Below, in pieces: positions 1-6,509 of a stretch of 21,734 nucleotides of DNA (position 1 is the first letter of the stretch; every line of letters begins with the position of its first letter). This DNA is from an uncultured Porphyromonas sp. (lineage in GTDB: Bacteria > Bacteroidota > Bacteroidia > Bacteroidales > Porphyromonadaceae): assembly GCA_945867245.1 (NCBI GenBank), contig CAMBHQ010000002.1, forward strand, positions 1 through 21,734. The letters are read 5' to 3'. The position numbers and the translations under genes were made by a program. The notes under the pieces were generated by a model that saw only the letters and a program-made list of their open reading frames with translations, ran no database searches and was not told the DNA's origin.

Positions 1-54
1 CTTTGAGGGGGTAGTGCCGGTTCCGGCGTGTGAGTTCGAGTCTCATCCCGCGTA
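1..54 (+). tRNA. tRNA-Leu(GAG), 3' part only
   Basis: This is the 3' portion of a tRNA cut by the window edge. The anticodon GAG sits at 5-7 after T4 (position 33). The 3' anticodon strand is GGTAG at 10-14, followed by a long class II variable arm (about 15-29, pairing GCCGG with CCGGC). The T-arm has stem 30-34/42-46 around the loop TTCGAGT. The 3' acceptor strand is 47-53 and the discriminator is A54, as expected for leucine. CCA is not encoded. The anticodon-arm and variable-arm layout matches bacterial tRNA-Leu(GAG), which reads CUN codons. The 5' half lies outside the window, so the D-arm cannot be checked. Confidence 0.88.
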
Positions 55-59
55 CAATG

Positions 60-107
60 CAGAAGAGGTTGGTACAACGATGATGTACCAGCCTCTTCTG
101 ACTTTTT
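60..107 (+). terminator. Intrinsic terminator after the tRNA
   Basis: A 16-base stem (60-75 with 85-100, one T-G wobble) is followed by a T5 run at 103-107. It lies directly after the tRNA and before ispE, so it should end tRNA transcription and give ispE its own transcript. Confidence 0.85.
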
Positions 108-142
108 GTGTAGATAGATAACAAATAACGATACTAGCGAAT

Positions 143-985
143 ATGCTGAGCTTTGCTAATGCTAAGATTAACCTGGGATTGCATATCACAGGGCGACGCG
201 AAGATGGTTACCATCTGTTGGAATCCCTCTTCCTGCCCGTGCCACTCTGCGATATCGTGGAGATTCTGCCGGCATCGGAGGAGGCCACGGACGATAGCCT
301 CATGGTCCTCGGCGATATTGATACGGGATGCCTAGAGGACAACCTAGTCCTGCGTGCTGTGCGTCGTCTACGACAGGATTATCCTTTCCCCTATGTCTCG
401 ATTGTACTCAAGAAGCTCATCCCCTCGGGTGCTGGGATGGGGGGCGGATCTTCGGACGCTAGTTTTACGCTGCGTACCCTACGGGAGCTCTTCGCTCTGC
501 CTGTGACGGACGAAGAGCTACGAGCCATAGCGCTTACACTAGGGGCTGATTGTCCCTTCTTCATCGTTAATAAGCCCGCCTCGGTGCGTGGCATCGGCGA
601 AGTACTGTTGCCGGCTCCTGCACTGGACTTGTCTCGCTACCACCTAGTCGTGGTTAAGCCGCCCTTGCATATCTCTACCGCCGAAGCCTTCCGTGGCCTC
701 GGCTCTGTCGGCGGGCAGACCGAGGATATCCCCACGATCCTGAGCCGGCCGATAGCAGAGTGGCGCGATAGCCTAGCTAACGACTTCGAGCGCAGTCTCT
801 TCCCTAATCACCCCGAGCTGGCCCTCTGTAAGGCGAGGCTCTACGAGCTGGGGGCCGTCTATGCGAGTATGACGGGCTCTGGGGCAGCGCTCTACGGCTT
901 CTTCGAGCGTCCCCTCAGCAGTGAGGAGCGGGCTACTTTTGAGGGTTGCTTCTTTTGGCAGGGGCGCTTGACACTAGCTGAATAG
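143..985 (+). CDS. ispE: 4-diphosphocytidyl-2-C-methyl-D-erythritol kinase
   Basis: This GHMP-family kinase phosphorylates CDP-ME at the 2-hydroxyl with ATP, the fourth step of the non-mevalonate (MEP) route to isoprenoid precursors in the cytoplasm. The 280-residue length is normal for IspE. The N-terminal ANAKINLGL carries the conserved Lys8. The glycine-rich ATP loop lies at about residues 94-106 (PSGAGMGGGSSDA). Asp136 in GADCPFF matches the catalytic aspartate of the family. A late GSGAALYG stretch is the usual third GHMP motif (TGSG). The first ATG fits the family start. The gene is flanked by terminators on both sides and appears to be transcribed alone. No clear TAnnTTTG promoter was found in the short gap upstream. 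Confidence 0.96.
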   Translation: MLSFANAKINLGLHITGRREDGYHLLESLFLPVPLCDIVEILPASEEATDDSLMVLGDIDTGCLEDNLVLRAVRRLRQDYPFPYVSIVLKKLIPSGAGMGGGSSDASFTLRTLRELFALPVTDEELRAIALTLGADCPFFIVNKPASVRGIGEVLLPAPALDLSRYHLVVVKPPLHISTAEAFRGLGSVGGQTEDIPTILSRPIAEWRDSLANDFERSLFPNHPELALCKARLYELGAVYASMTGSGAALYGFFERPLSSEERATFEGCFFWQGRLTLAE

Positions 986-1004
986 ACGTACAGAGACCCA
1001 ATCC

Positions 1005-1049
1005 AACGCAGACTACAAGACCCTAATATGGGCTTGTGGTCTGCGTTTT
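1005..1049 (+). terminator. Intrinsic terminator of ispE
   Basis: A long stem (1005-1019 with 1033-1047, one T-G wobble) runs into a T4 stretch, 20 bases after the ispE stop codon. It separates ispE from the peptidase gene. Confidence 0.85.
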
Positions 1050-1063
1050 CGTTTGTGCAGGCC

Positions 1064-1092
1064 TTGGGACGCTCCATTTTTCACTACCTTTA
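1064..1092 (+). promoter_or_regulatory. Promoter of the dipeptidyl peptidase gene
   Basis: TTG at 1064-1066 and TACCTTTA at 1085-1092 are separated by 18 bases. This resembles the Bacteroidota consensus (-33 TTTG, -7 TAnnTTTG), with one mismatch in the last base of the -7 box. It lies just downstream of the ispE terminator and 31 bases before the start codon. Confidence 0.6.
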
Positions 1093-1123
1093 CTAGGAAA
1101 TAACAAGCAAACTAGATAGATAC

Positions 1124-3292
1124 ATGATTAAAAAGACCTTGCTACTCTGTGCGCTGACACTCTCGCTAGGAGCGGTAGCGCAGAATGGGACTAAGCCCGT
1201 AAGCCTCGAGTCTGTAATCGGAGGCACTTTCGCGGCCCGTGGTGCTGGCTATGGTATGCGTAGCCTCCCCGATGGCGAACATTATAGTATGATGAGCCCC
1301 GAGCGCTCGGCCGTACTGCGCTATAGCTTCGCTACGGGCAAGCTCGTGGATACGCTCTTCTCTGTCAATAATGCTCGTGAGTGTAACTTCAAGACCTTCG
1401 ATGACTATCAGCTCTCATCGGATGGCAAGCATATCCTCCTCTACACGGAGCAGGAGTCTATCTATCGCCGTTCGTCCCGAGCTCATGTGCATCACTTCGA
1501 TGTGCGTCGTCGCCTAGTGCAACCCCTGAGCGAAGCCGGAGGCAAGGTGATGGAGCCTACTTTCAGCCCCGATGGTCGTATGGTAGCCTTTGTGCGGGAC
1601 AATAATATCTTCATCAAGAAGTTCGACTTTGATACCGAGGTACAGGTAACGACAGACGGCAAGCGCAATCAGGTGATTAATGGCAGCACCGACTGGGTGT
1701 ACGAGGAAGAGCTAGAGACGACCCGCCTAATGTCCTGGAGCGAGGATGGCGCTTTCTTGGCCTGGGTCCGCACGGACGAGTCGGCCGTGCCCGAGTACCG
1801 CATGCCTATGTATGGCGAGCGTCTCTATCCCGAGGACTATGTCTACAAGTACCCCAAGGCAGGGGAGGCCAACTCTCGTGTGTCGGTACATATCTACAAC
1901 GTGGGTGACCGTAGCCAGAGGCGTGTAGCTATCCCCGAGAGTGATGCCTACTACATCCCCCGTATTAGCTATGTGGGGCGCAATCAAGACCTCGCCGTAC
2001 TGACGCTCAATCGCCATCAGAATCACTTCCGCATGATATATGTCAATAGCAAGACGCTTATCCCCAAGACTATTTTTGAGGAGAAGAACAGCCGCTATAT
2101 CACTGCCGAGAATTTACAGGGCTTGCAGTTTACCCCGCAGGGCTTCGTCTATCTATCCGAGCGCAGCGGATACAGCCATCTGTATCACTTCAGCGATAGG
2201 GGACAGCTCATCCGAGCGCTGACGAGTGGCAAGTACGATGTTACGCAGTTCTATGGACTCGATGCTGCGGGCAATGCCTACTATCAAGCTGCGGACCGCA
2301 ACCCGATGAGTCGCAATCTCTATCGTGTCGATGCCAAAGGTAAGACGCAGTCGCTCTCAGTAGCAGAGGGGACGAATAATGCTATCTTCTCGGAGGGCTT
2401 TCGCTATTACTTAGCTACGCACTCTAGCCTCAATCAGCCTACGACGACGGCCGTCTACAGGATGGGCGATACGAAGCCTTTGCGCACGCTGGAGGATAAC
2501 GCAGCACTACGCCAACGCCTGGGTGAATACAAGTTCAGCCCCAAGGAGTTTATGAGCCTGCGCCTAGCTGATGGTACCGAGCTTAATGGTTGGATGGTCA
2601 AGCCTAAGGCTTTCGACTCGGGGCGCAAGTATCCTGTCCTGATGGTGCAGTATAGTGGTCCCGCCTCGCAGCAGGTGCTAGACCGCTACGGCTTCGGCTG
2701 GGAGTATGCTCTGGCAGAGCAGGGTATCATCGTGGCCTGCTTCGACGGGCGTGGCACGGGGGCTCGTGGCGAGGAGTGGCGCAAGCAGACGTATATGCGC
2801 CTTGGTGTGCAGGAGAGCGACGACCAGATAGCGGCGGCCAAGGCTCTGGGGGCTTTGCCCTATATCGATGCTCGGCGCATAGCTATATGGGGCTGGAGCT
2901 TCGGTGGGTATAATACCCTGATGGCGCTTAGCAGAGGCGAGGGAACTTTCAGGCTAGGCATTGCCGTAGCGCCCGTTACGGACTGGAGGTACTACGATAC
3001 TATCTATACGGAGCGCTTCATGCGCACGCCCAAGGAGAACCCCGAGGGCTATCGTCAGAGCTCAGTATTGACCCATGCCCAGAACCTAAAGGGGCAGTTG
3101 CTCGTTATACATGGGAGTGCAGACGACAACGTACACGTGCAGAACACTATGGACCTTAGTACACGCTTGGTGGAGGCGGACATACCCTTCGATATGGCCA
3201 TCTATACGGATCAGGACCACTCGATACGTGGTGGCAATACCAGTCTACACCTCTATAAGAAGATGATGAATTACTTGATTAAGAACCTCTAA
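1124..3292 (+). CDS. Dipeptidyl peptidase IV (S9B family serine protease)
   Basis: This exported prolyl oligopeptidase-family enzyme releases X-Pro and X-Ala dipeptides from peptide N-termini, feeding peptide-based nutrition. A signal peptide covers about residues 1-19 (ending AVAQ). The N-terminal half is the beta-propeller domain. It includes the DWVYEEE loop, where Glu194 and Glu195 match the double-Glu that binds the substrate amino group. The C-terminal alpha/beta-hydrolase domain carries the triad: Ser592 in GWSFGGY, Asp667 in HGSADDNVH, and His699 in DQDHS. These sit one residue earlier than in the P. gingivalis enzyme (S593, D668, H700), and the 722-residue length agrees. The motif GWSFGGY has Phe where P. 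gingivalis has Tyr. The stop codon overlaps the next start (TAATG), so the two genes are cotranscribed and probably translationally coupled. Confidence 0.95.
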   Translation: MIKKTLLLCALTLSLGAVAQNGTKPVSLESVIGGTFAARGAGYGMRSLPDGEHYSMMSPERSAVLRYSFATGKLVDTLFSVNNARECNFKTFDDYQLSSDGKHILLYTEQESIYRRSSRAHVHHFDVRRRLVQPLSEAGGKVMEPTFSPDGRMVAFVRDNNIFIKKFDFDTEVQVTTDGKRNQVINGSTDWVYEEELETTRLMSWSEDGAFLAWVRTDESAVPEYRMPMYGERLYPEDYVYKYPKAGEANSRVSVHIYNVGDRSQRRVAIPESDAYYIPRISYVGRNQDLAVLTLNRHQNHFRMIYVNSKTLIPKTIFEEKNSRYITAENLQGLQFTPQGFVYLSERSGYSHLYHFSDRGQLIRALTSGKYDVTQFYGLDAAGNAYYQAADRNPMSRNLYRVDAKGKTQSLSVAEGTNNAIFSEGFRYYLATHSSLNQPTTTAVYRMGDTKPLRTLEDNAALRQRLGEYKFSPKEFMSLRLADGTELNGWMVKPKAFDSGRKYPVLMVQYSGPASQQVLDRYGFGWEYALAEQGIIVACFDGRGTGARGEEWRKQTYMRLGVQESDDQIAAAKALGALPYIDARRIAIWGWSFGGYNTLMALSRGEGTFRLGIAVAPVTDWRYYDTIYTERFMRTPKENPEGYRQSSVLTHAQNLKGQLLVIHGSADDNVHVQNTMDLSTRLVEADIPFDMAIYTDQDHSIRGGNTSLHLYKKMMNYLIKNL

Positions 3293-3657
3293 TGAAATTA
3301 CTGGCAGATATCCTGACAGCCATCGTGGCGCTGGAGCACCTCTATATCCTGTATATCGAGATGTTTGCTTGGGAGACCAGAGGGGCTAAGGTCTTCGAGG
3401 GGGCTCTCCCCAAAGAGCTTTTCGCCCAGACTAAGGGCCTAGCAGCCAATCAGGGCCTATATAATGGATTCCTCGCAGCGGGGCTTGTTTGGTCCTTCCT
3501 CATAGCCAATGCAGAGTGGAGCTATAATGTGCGCCTCTTTTTCCTCGGTATGGTGATTACAGCCGCTAGCTATGGAGCTTATCGCTCCTCGCTCTCTATT
3601 CTTTGGAAGCAGGGACTGCCTGCTATTCTAGCGCTCCTAGCCGTGCTGGCCAGTTAG
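3292..3657 (+). CDS. DUF1304 small integral membrane protein
   Basis: The 121-residue protein matches the DUF1304 pattern: an N-terminal helix with ALEHLYILYIEMF, a short loop containing the family's MFAW segment, and GLAANQGLYNGFLAAGL before the second helix. I see four hydrophobic segments at about residues 4-22, 58-75, 80-97 and 103-120, so it should span the inner membrane. The biochemical function of the family is unknown. It overlaps the peptidase gene by one base, and a terminator array follows it. The operon pairing does not by itself show a shared role. Confidence 0.88.
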   Translation: MKLLADILTAIVALEHLYILYIEMFAWETRGAKVFEGALPKELFAQTKGLAANQGLYNGFLAAGLVWSFLIANAEWSYNVRLFFLGMVITAASYGAYRSSLSILWKQGLPAILALLAVLAS

Positions 3658-3687
3658 GGTATATGGAGAGACCGCCCGCACGGGCTC

Positions 3688-3717
3688 CCCAATGACAAGC
3701 CGAGGCTTGTCATTGGG
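3688..3717. repeat. Perfect inverted repeat with a 2-base centre
   Basis: The arms CCCAATGACAAGCC (3688-3701) and GGCTTGTCATTGGG (3704-3717) are exact reverse complements separated by only GA. A shorter hairpin, GCCCG/CGGGC at 3674-3685, lies just upstream. Neither has a T run, so termination is not their obvious role. They sit between the DUF1304 stop and the bidirectional terminator. Confidence 0.75.
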
Positions 3718-3734
3718 TGAGACTTTGGAGGGAC

Positions 3735-3779
3735 AGCAAGGGCTACACTGTCATTACGACGGTGTAGCCCTTGCTTATT
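3735..3779. terminator. Bidirectional terminator between convergent genes
   Basis: A 14-base perfect stem (AGCAAGGGCTACAC at 3735-3748 with 3762-3775) has a T-rich tail on the plus strand (TATTT). It lies between the plus-strand DUF1304 gene and the end of the minus-strand gene at 3802, so it could stop transcription from either side. The T tail is broken by an A, so termination may be weaker than at other sites in the window. Confidence 0.7.
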
Positions 3780-3801
3780 TCGGAGCCTTGATGGCTATGT
3801 C

Positions 3802-4539
3802 TTAGAAGCGGTAGCCGATACCCGCCCCGAGGTTGAAGCCTCCACCGACATTGGTCAGGCCCACGCCCCCGATGAGGTCGAGCTTGCTAGATATGTGGTG
3901 ACGGTACTGTAGGTTGATTTCGCTGGTTACAACCCCTCCCCTTTCTTTGATGTAGTAGTCGTGGCCCCAGTGGTTTGTGCTTGAGGAGTTAAGGCTAACC
4001 CAGGTATAACCGAGCATCGGACGTAGCTCTAGGCGTCCGTTTTCGCTGAGGCGCCACGAGATGAGCGGCCCTACGTGGAAGGTGAGCAGATGAGCCTCAT
4101 CCCCACCCATGCTGATGGGACTATAGTCGAGTTTGGCTGATATCCCCCAGCGACGAGAGACGAGGTAGTCTAGACTGGGGAGCGTTATGCGCAAGAATGG
4201 AGAGTGATCGCCGGCTCCGCTAGAGGTGAAGGATAGGCCAAAGCCGATTTGGCTAGCCTTTTCTTCGCGTGCTTTCTTGGTGTAGGGCTGGGTGCTTTGG
4301 CGCTCGCTAAGTGCTACGCCCTCTCGACTGATGCGCTCTATATCGACCTCTTGGAGGACGAAGGTGCTGCCATCATAAGTTTTGAGTGTGAGCGACTTGC
4401 CGAGGAGGTGCTCCTGTATCTGCCCTTTGAGAATCGAGCCGTTTTTGAGGTACACGACGTCGGGTTGCTTTTGTTGAGCCGATAGGCTTAGCGTTGCTCC
4501 GAGGCCTAGAGCAAGGCTGAGAACGAGGTGTCTAAGCAT
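3802..4539 (-). CDS. Exported outer-membrane beta-barrel-like protein
   Basis: The 245-residue protein has a signal peptide of about 21 residues (LSLALGLGATLSLSAQQ). After it comes a short beta-rich segment (VVYLKNGSILKGQI to about residue 70) of a kind common near the N-terminus of Bacteroidota outer-membrane proteins. Residues from about 95 onward alternate polar and hydrophobic residues in strand-length blocks. The chain ends GAGIGYRF, and a terminal aromatic residue is typical of beta-barrels recognised by the Bam machinery. No enzymatic motif is visible. It is transcribed alone from its own promoter, convergent with the DUF1304 gene. Function is unknown. The barrel call rests on pattern only. 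Confidence 0.65.
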   Translation of the reverse strand: MLRHLVLSLALGLGATLSLSAQQKQPDVVYLKNGSILKGQIQEHLLGKSLTLKTYDGSTFVLQEVDIERISREGVALSERQSTQPYTKKAREEKASQIGFGLSFTSSGAGDHSPFLRITLPSLDYLVSRRWGISAKLDYSPISMGGDEAHLLTFHVGPLISWRLSENGRLELRPMLGYTWVSLNSSSTNHWGHDYYIKERGGVVTSEINLQYRHHISSKLDLIGGVGLTNVGGGFNLGAGIGYRF

Positions 4540-4571
4540 AATGGATAATGTCTAAATAGTTTTGTTTGCTA

Positions 4572-4602
4572 CAAATATATAGAGAATATCCCAAAGGGCA
4601 AT
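4572..4602 (-). promoter_or_regulatory. Promoter of the minus-strand barrel gene
   Basis: Read on the minus strand, TATATTTG (plus-strand CAAATATA, 4572-4579) is a full match to the -7 consensus TAnnTTTG. ATTG (plus-strand CAAT, 4599-4602) sits 19 bases upstream as the -33 element. It lies 32 bases upstream of the start codon at 4539. Confidence 0.7.
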
Positions 4603-4665
4603 AAGCGAACATAAGTCCTTGATACTAGGCCTAGGTTTGTACACGTGCTACTGCACGATTCATCA

Positions 4666-4757
4666 CCTAGTAGGTGGACGATTGGCGACCTAATAGGCGG
4701 ACGATCGTCTGCCTACTATGCGGCCAAGTGTCGACCTATTATGCGGCCAAACGCCAG
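4666..4757. repeat. Four tandem degenerate 23-base units
   Basis: Units begin at 4666, 4689, 4712 and 4735, exactly 23 bases apart. Each starts CCTANTA. Units 1 and 2 continue GGYGGACGAT, and units 3 and 4 continue TGCGGCCAA. By eye, units 1 and 2 agree at 17 of 23 positions, as do units 3 and 4. A further copy of the unit 4 type, together with its right flank, lies at 8804-8852 on the far side of the lipoprotein operon. Confidence 0.8.
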
Positions 4758-4875
4758 GGTCTTTCCTAGTGTTAAGACTGCCTGCCTGCGAGCTCGTCGG
4801 GGATTAGGGGGGTAAGGTGTTCGGTGGTCGAGGGTGGGCGGTCGATGCAGTAGGTAAATAAAATATGCTTCAGTA

Positions 4876-4906
4876 TTTGGTGGGATAAAAAACTTTGCTA
4901 CCTTTG
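4876..4906 (+). promoter_or_regulatory. Promoter of the lipoprotein operon
   Basis: TTTG at 4876-4879, a 19-base spacer, and TACCTTTG at 4899-4906 are an exact match to the Bacteroidota -33/-7 consensus. The expected start of transcription is near 4912, giving a leader of about 40 bases before the ATG at 4952. No hairpin or operator is evident, so expression could be constitutive. Confidence 0.82.
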
Positions 4907-4951
4907 TGGTATCATCTAGTGTGTATAACTCGATTGTAATATTTATATCTT

Positions 4952-6484
4952 ATGAAAAGACTGGTACTTATAATGCTTTGCTTAATTGCCGGAGCATGTA
5001 GTCAGGAGGAGAGCTTAGTGGATCGTGTGGCATCCTCTCCAAAAGAGATAAGTGAACAGGGTATGTTTACTGCTAATGGGAGTACCCCCGAAAACCTCAA
5101 GTTAAGGGCTCTGTATGAGCGTTTGCGACGAGAGAAGTTTAGAATGTTCGGATTCGAACATAATTATACACCTATGCAAAATCTACAGCGAGAGCTATTG
5201 GATAGGAATATATTCCTTCTAGATGGAGCTAGTTATTTCATAGGCTACAAGGATAATACGGGGAAGGTATTATATGCTGCAGAAACTCCTCATCGAAGCT
5301 TGGTTTTGTCTAGTTCAGGCAGTGAGTTTCGCATCAAGTCTATGCCTGCGTCGACGGGTATCCCATTTCTGATATTTAGGGAGGGGGCAGGCTCCAAAAG
5401 GTATCTTGGATCGGGAGAGTATACTCCGGCTTGGTCACAAAAGTCTATATCTATTCCTTGGTTGCGTCTAGATGTAGATATGATGGGTTTGGGCTGGGAT
5501 ATAGAGCCAAGAGAAAAAGGGCTTGTCTTAGAGTGTGATATGATATACACTAAGGAAACGGCTAATAGTAATGGCGGTTATGGTAGTATAGAGCAGAGAG
5601 TCCTTACTAGTCAATCCAGCAAGGGATATAATTTGATGTCTCTAGAGGCTTATGATGAAAAGAATATCAAACAGCACTTCGTTATTTCTCCCAAGGGAGA
5701 GTATAGAGTTTTGGGGGTACGATATTTTGCTACGCTGGACAGCATCCAAAGTTCTCTGTATAATCTGGATGCTACGAGAGGCCTAGATAAAGCCTATACA
5801 ATAAAAGAAGGTCTAGAGGTGAATGCCTCCGATTTTGAGGCTAGGGAAGGTCTCAAAATGAGCATATCTCGCGAAAGTGATATATCTGTTACGCGGACTT
5901 ATGAGAATAGTAGCTACGAAGAGGTTGCATGGGATGTCTTTTTTGATAAAACTGTCAAGCAGTTTTCAAACTTTGATGAGCGTACAGGCATTTCTATGCC
6001 TCAGCTGAGTGGTAAGTCTTTGGTGTTGCCGACAGTAGTCAAAAATAATGTTGTTTGCCAACCCGATCGAGTTGATGATGCTGTGGGAACGTATGGTGTT
6101 TATCAATATAAGCCACGCCAACTAAGAGCCGTGTTGTATGCCCTGGTAAGTCCTCGTAGTAAGGCTACGATAACGTATACTTACTCGGTCTTTAGGGTTA
6201 AGATTCCTTACATAGTCTATCTAGTATCCAAGAATGATGCCAACAAGGTCGTGCGTGTATTTGGTGTATGGGAAGGAACCATATTTGCCGAGGCAGATCA
6301 AGACCGCCACTTTTTCAAGAAGGAATCTATTGATGCAGACCCCAACGACGACTCATTTATTATAGAGGATGATAGTGATGAGGTTATAGAGTTTAGCCAT
6401 ACTACTCTAGAGTTGGAGAAGATGGGCTATATCAATAGGGACGGATTGCGGGCTATTACTCAGCCTAAGAGAATGAAAATATAG
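4952..6484 (+). CDS. Lipoprotein, possible aerolysin-type pore-forming protein
   Basis: I do not recognise this 510-residue protein by name. It begins with a lipoprotein signal ending in Cys16 (LIAGAC). SQEE follows, resembling the acidic export signal of Bacteroidota surface lipoproteins. Residues about 85-290 are rich in short beta strands, with blocks such as SKGYNLMSLEAYDEK that suggest a beta-trefoil-like binding region (weak). Residues about 315-445 resemble the aerolysin/ETX-MTX2 fold: a Ser/Thr-rich strand region (ENSSYEEVAWDVFF), then VSPRSKATITYTYSVF from Val399 and KIPYIVYL around 417-424. This resembles the family's proline-Ser-Lys turn, alternating strand and IPY signature. The tail is acidic (DDSDEVIEF from about residue 473). 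It leads a three-gene operon, 25 bases before a MACPF gene. GC content is low compared with the neighbours. The pore-former reading is inference from pattern. Confidence 0.5.
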   Translation: MKRLVLIMLCLIAGACSQEESLVDRVASSPKEISEQGMFTANGSTPENLKLRALYERLRREKFRMFGFEHNYTPMQNLQRELLDRNIFLLDGASYFIGYKDNTGKVLYAAETPHRSLVLSSSGSEFRIKSMPASTGIPFLIFREGAGSKRYLGSGEYTPAWSQKSISIPWLRLDVDMMGLGWDIEPREKGLVLECDMIYTKETANSNGGYGSIEQRVLTSQSSKGYNLMSLEAYDEKNIKQHFVISPKGEYRVLGVRYFATLDSIQSSLYNLDATRGLDKAYTIKEGLEVNASDFEAREGLKMSISRESDISVTRTYENSSYEEVAWDVFFDKTVKQFSNFDERTGISMPQLSGKSLVLPTVVKNNVVCQPDRVDDAVGTYGVYQYKPRQLRAVLYALVSPRSKATITYTYSVFRVKIPYIVYLVSKNDANKVVRVFGVWEGTIFAEADQDRHFFKKESIDADPNDDSFIIEDDSDEVIEFSHTTLELEKMGYINRDGLRAITQPKRMKI

Positions 6485-6509
6485 TCATTGAATTTAATAT
6501 AGCAGAGTT

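Larger units (their letters stand above)
4540..4951. other. Intergenic stretch with repeats and divergent promoters
   Basis: No credible gene lies in this 412-base gap. It holds the minus-strand promoter near 4572-4602, four 23-base repeat units at 4666-4757, a GC-rich and G-rich segment at about 4790-4850 with no recognisable element, and the plus-strand promoter at 4876-4906. Both flanking genes are transcribed away from it. Confidence 0.8.

Noticed and set aside
4666..4757. The 23-base units as a CRISPR array
   Set aside because: The units are contiguous with no unique spacers, they differ from one another at several positions, and no cas gene lies in the window.
4791..4850. G-rich stretch as a G-quadruplex
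   Set aside because: The runs GGGG, GGGGGG, GGG and GGG have one loop of about 19 bases, and there is no conserved context. A stable quadruplex is not supported.
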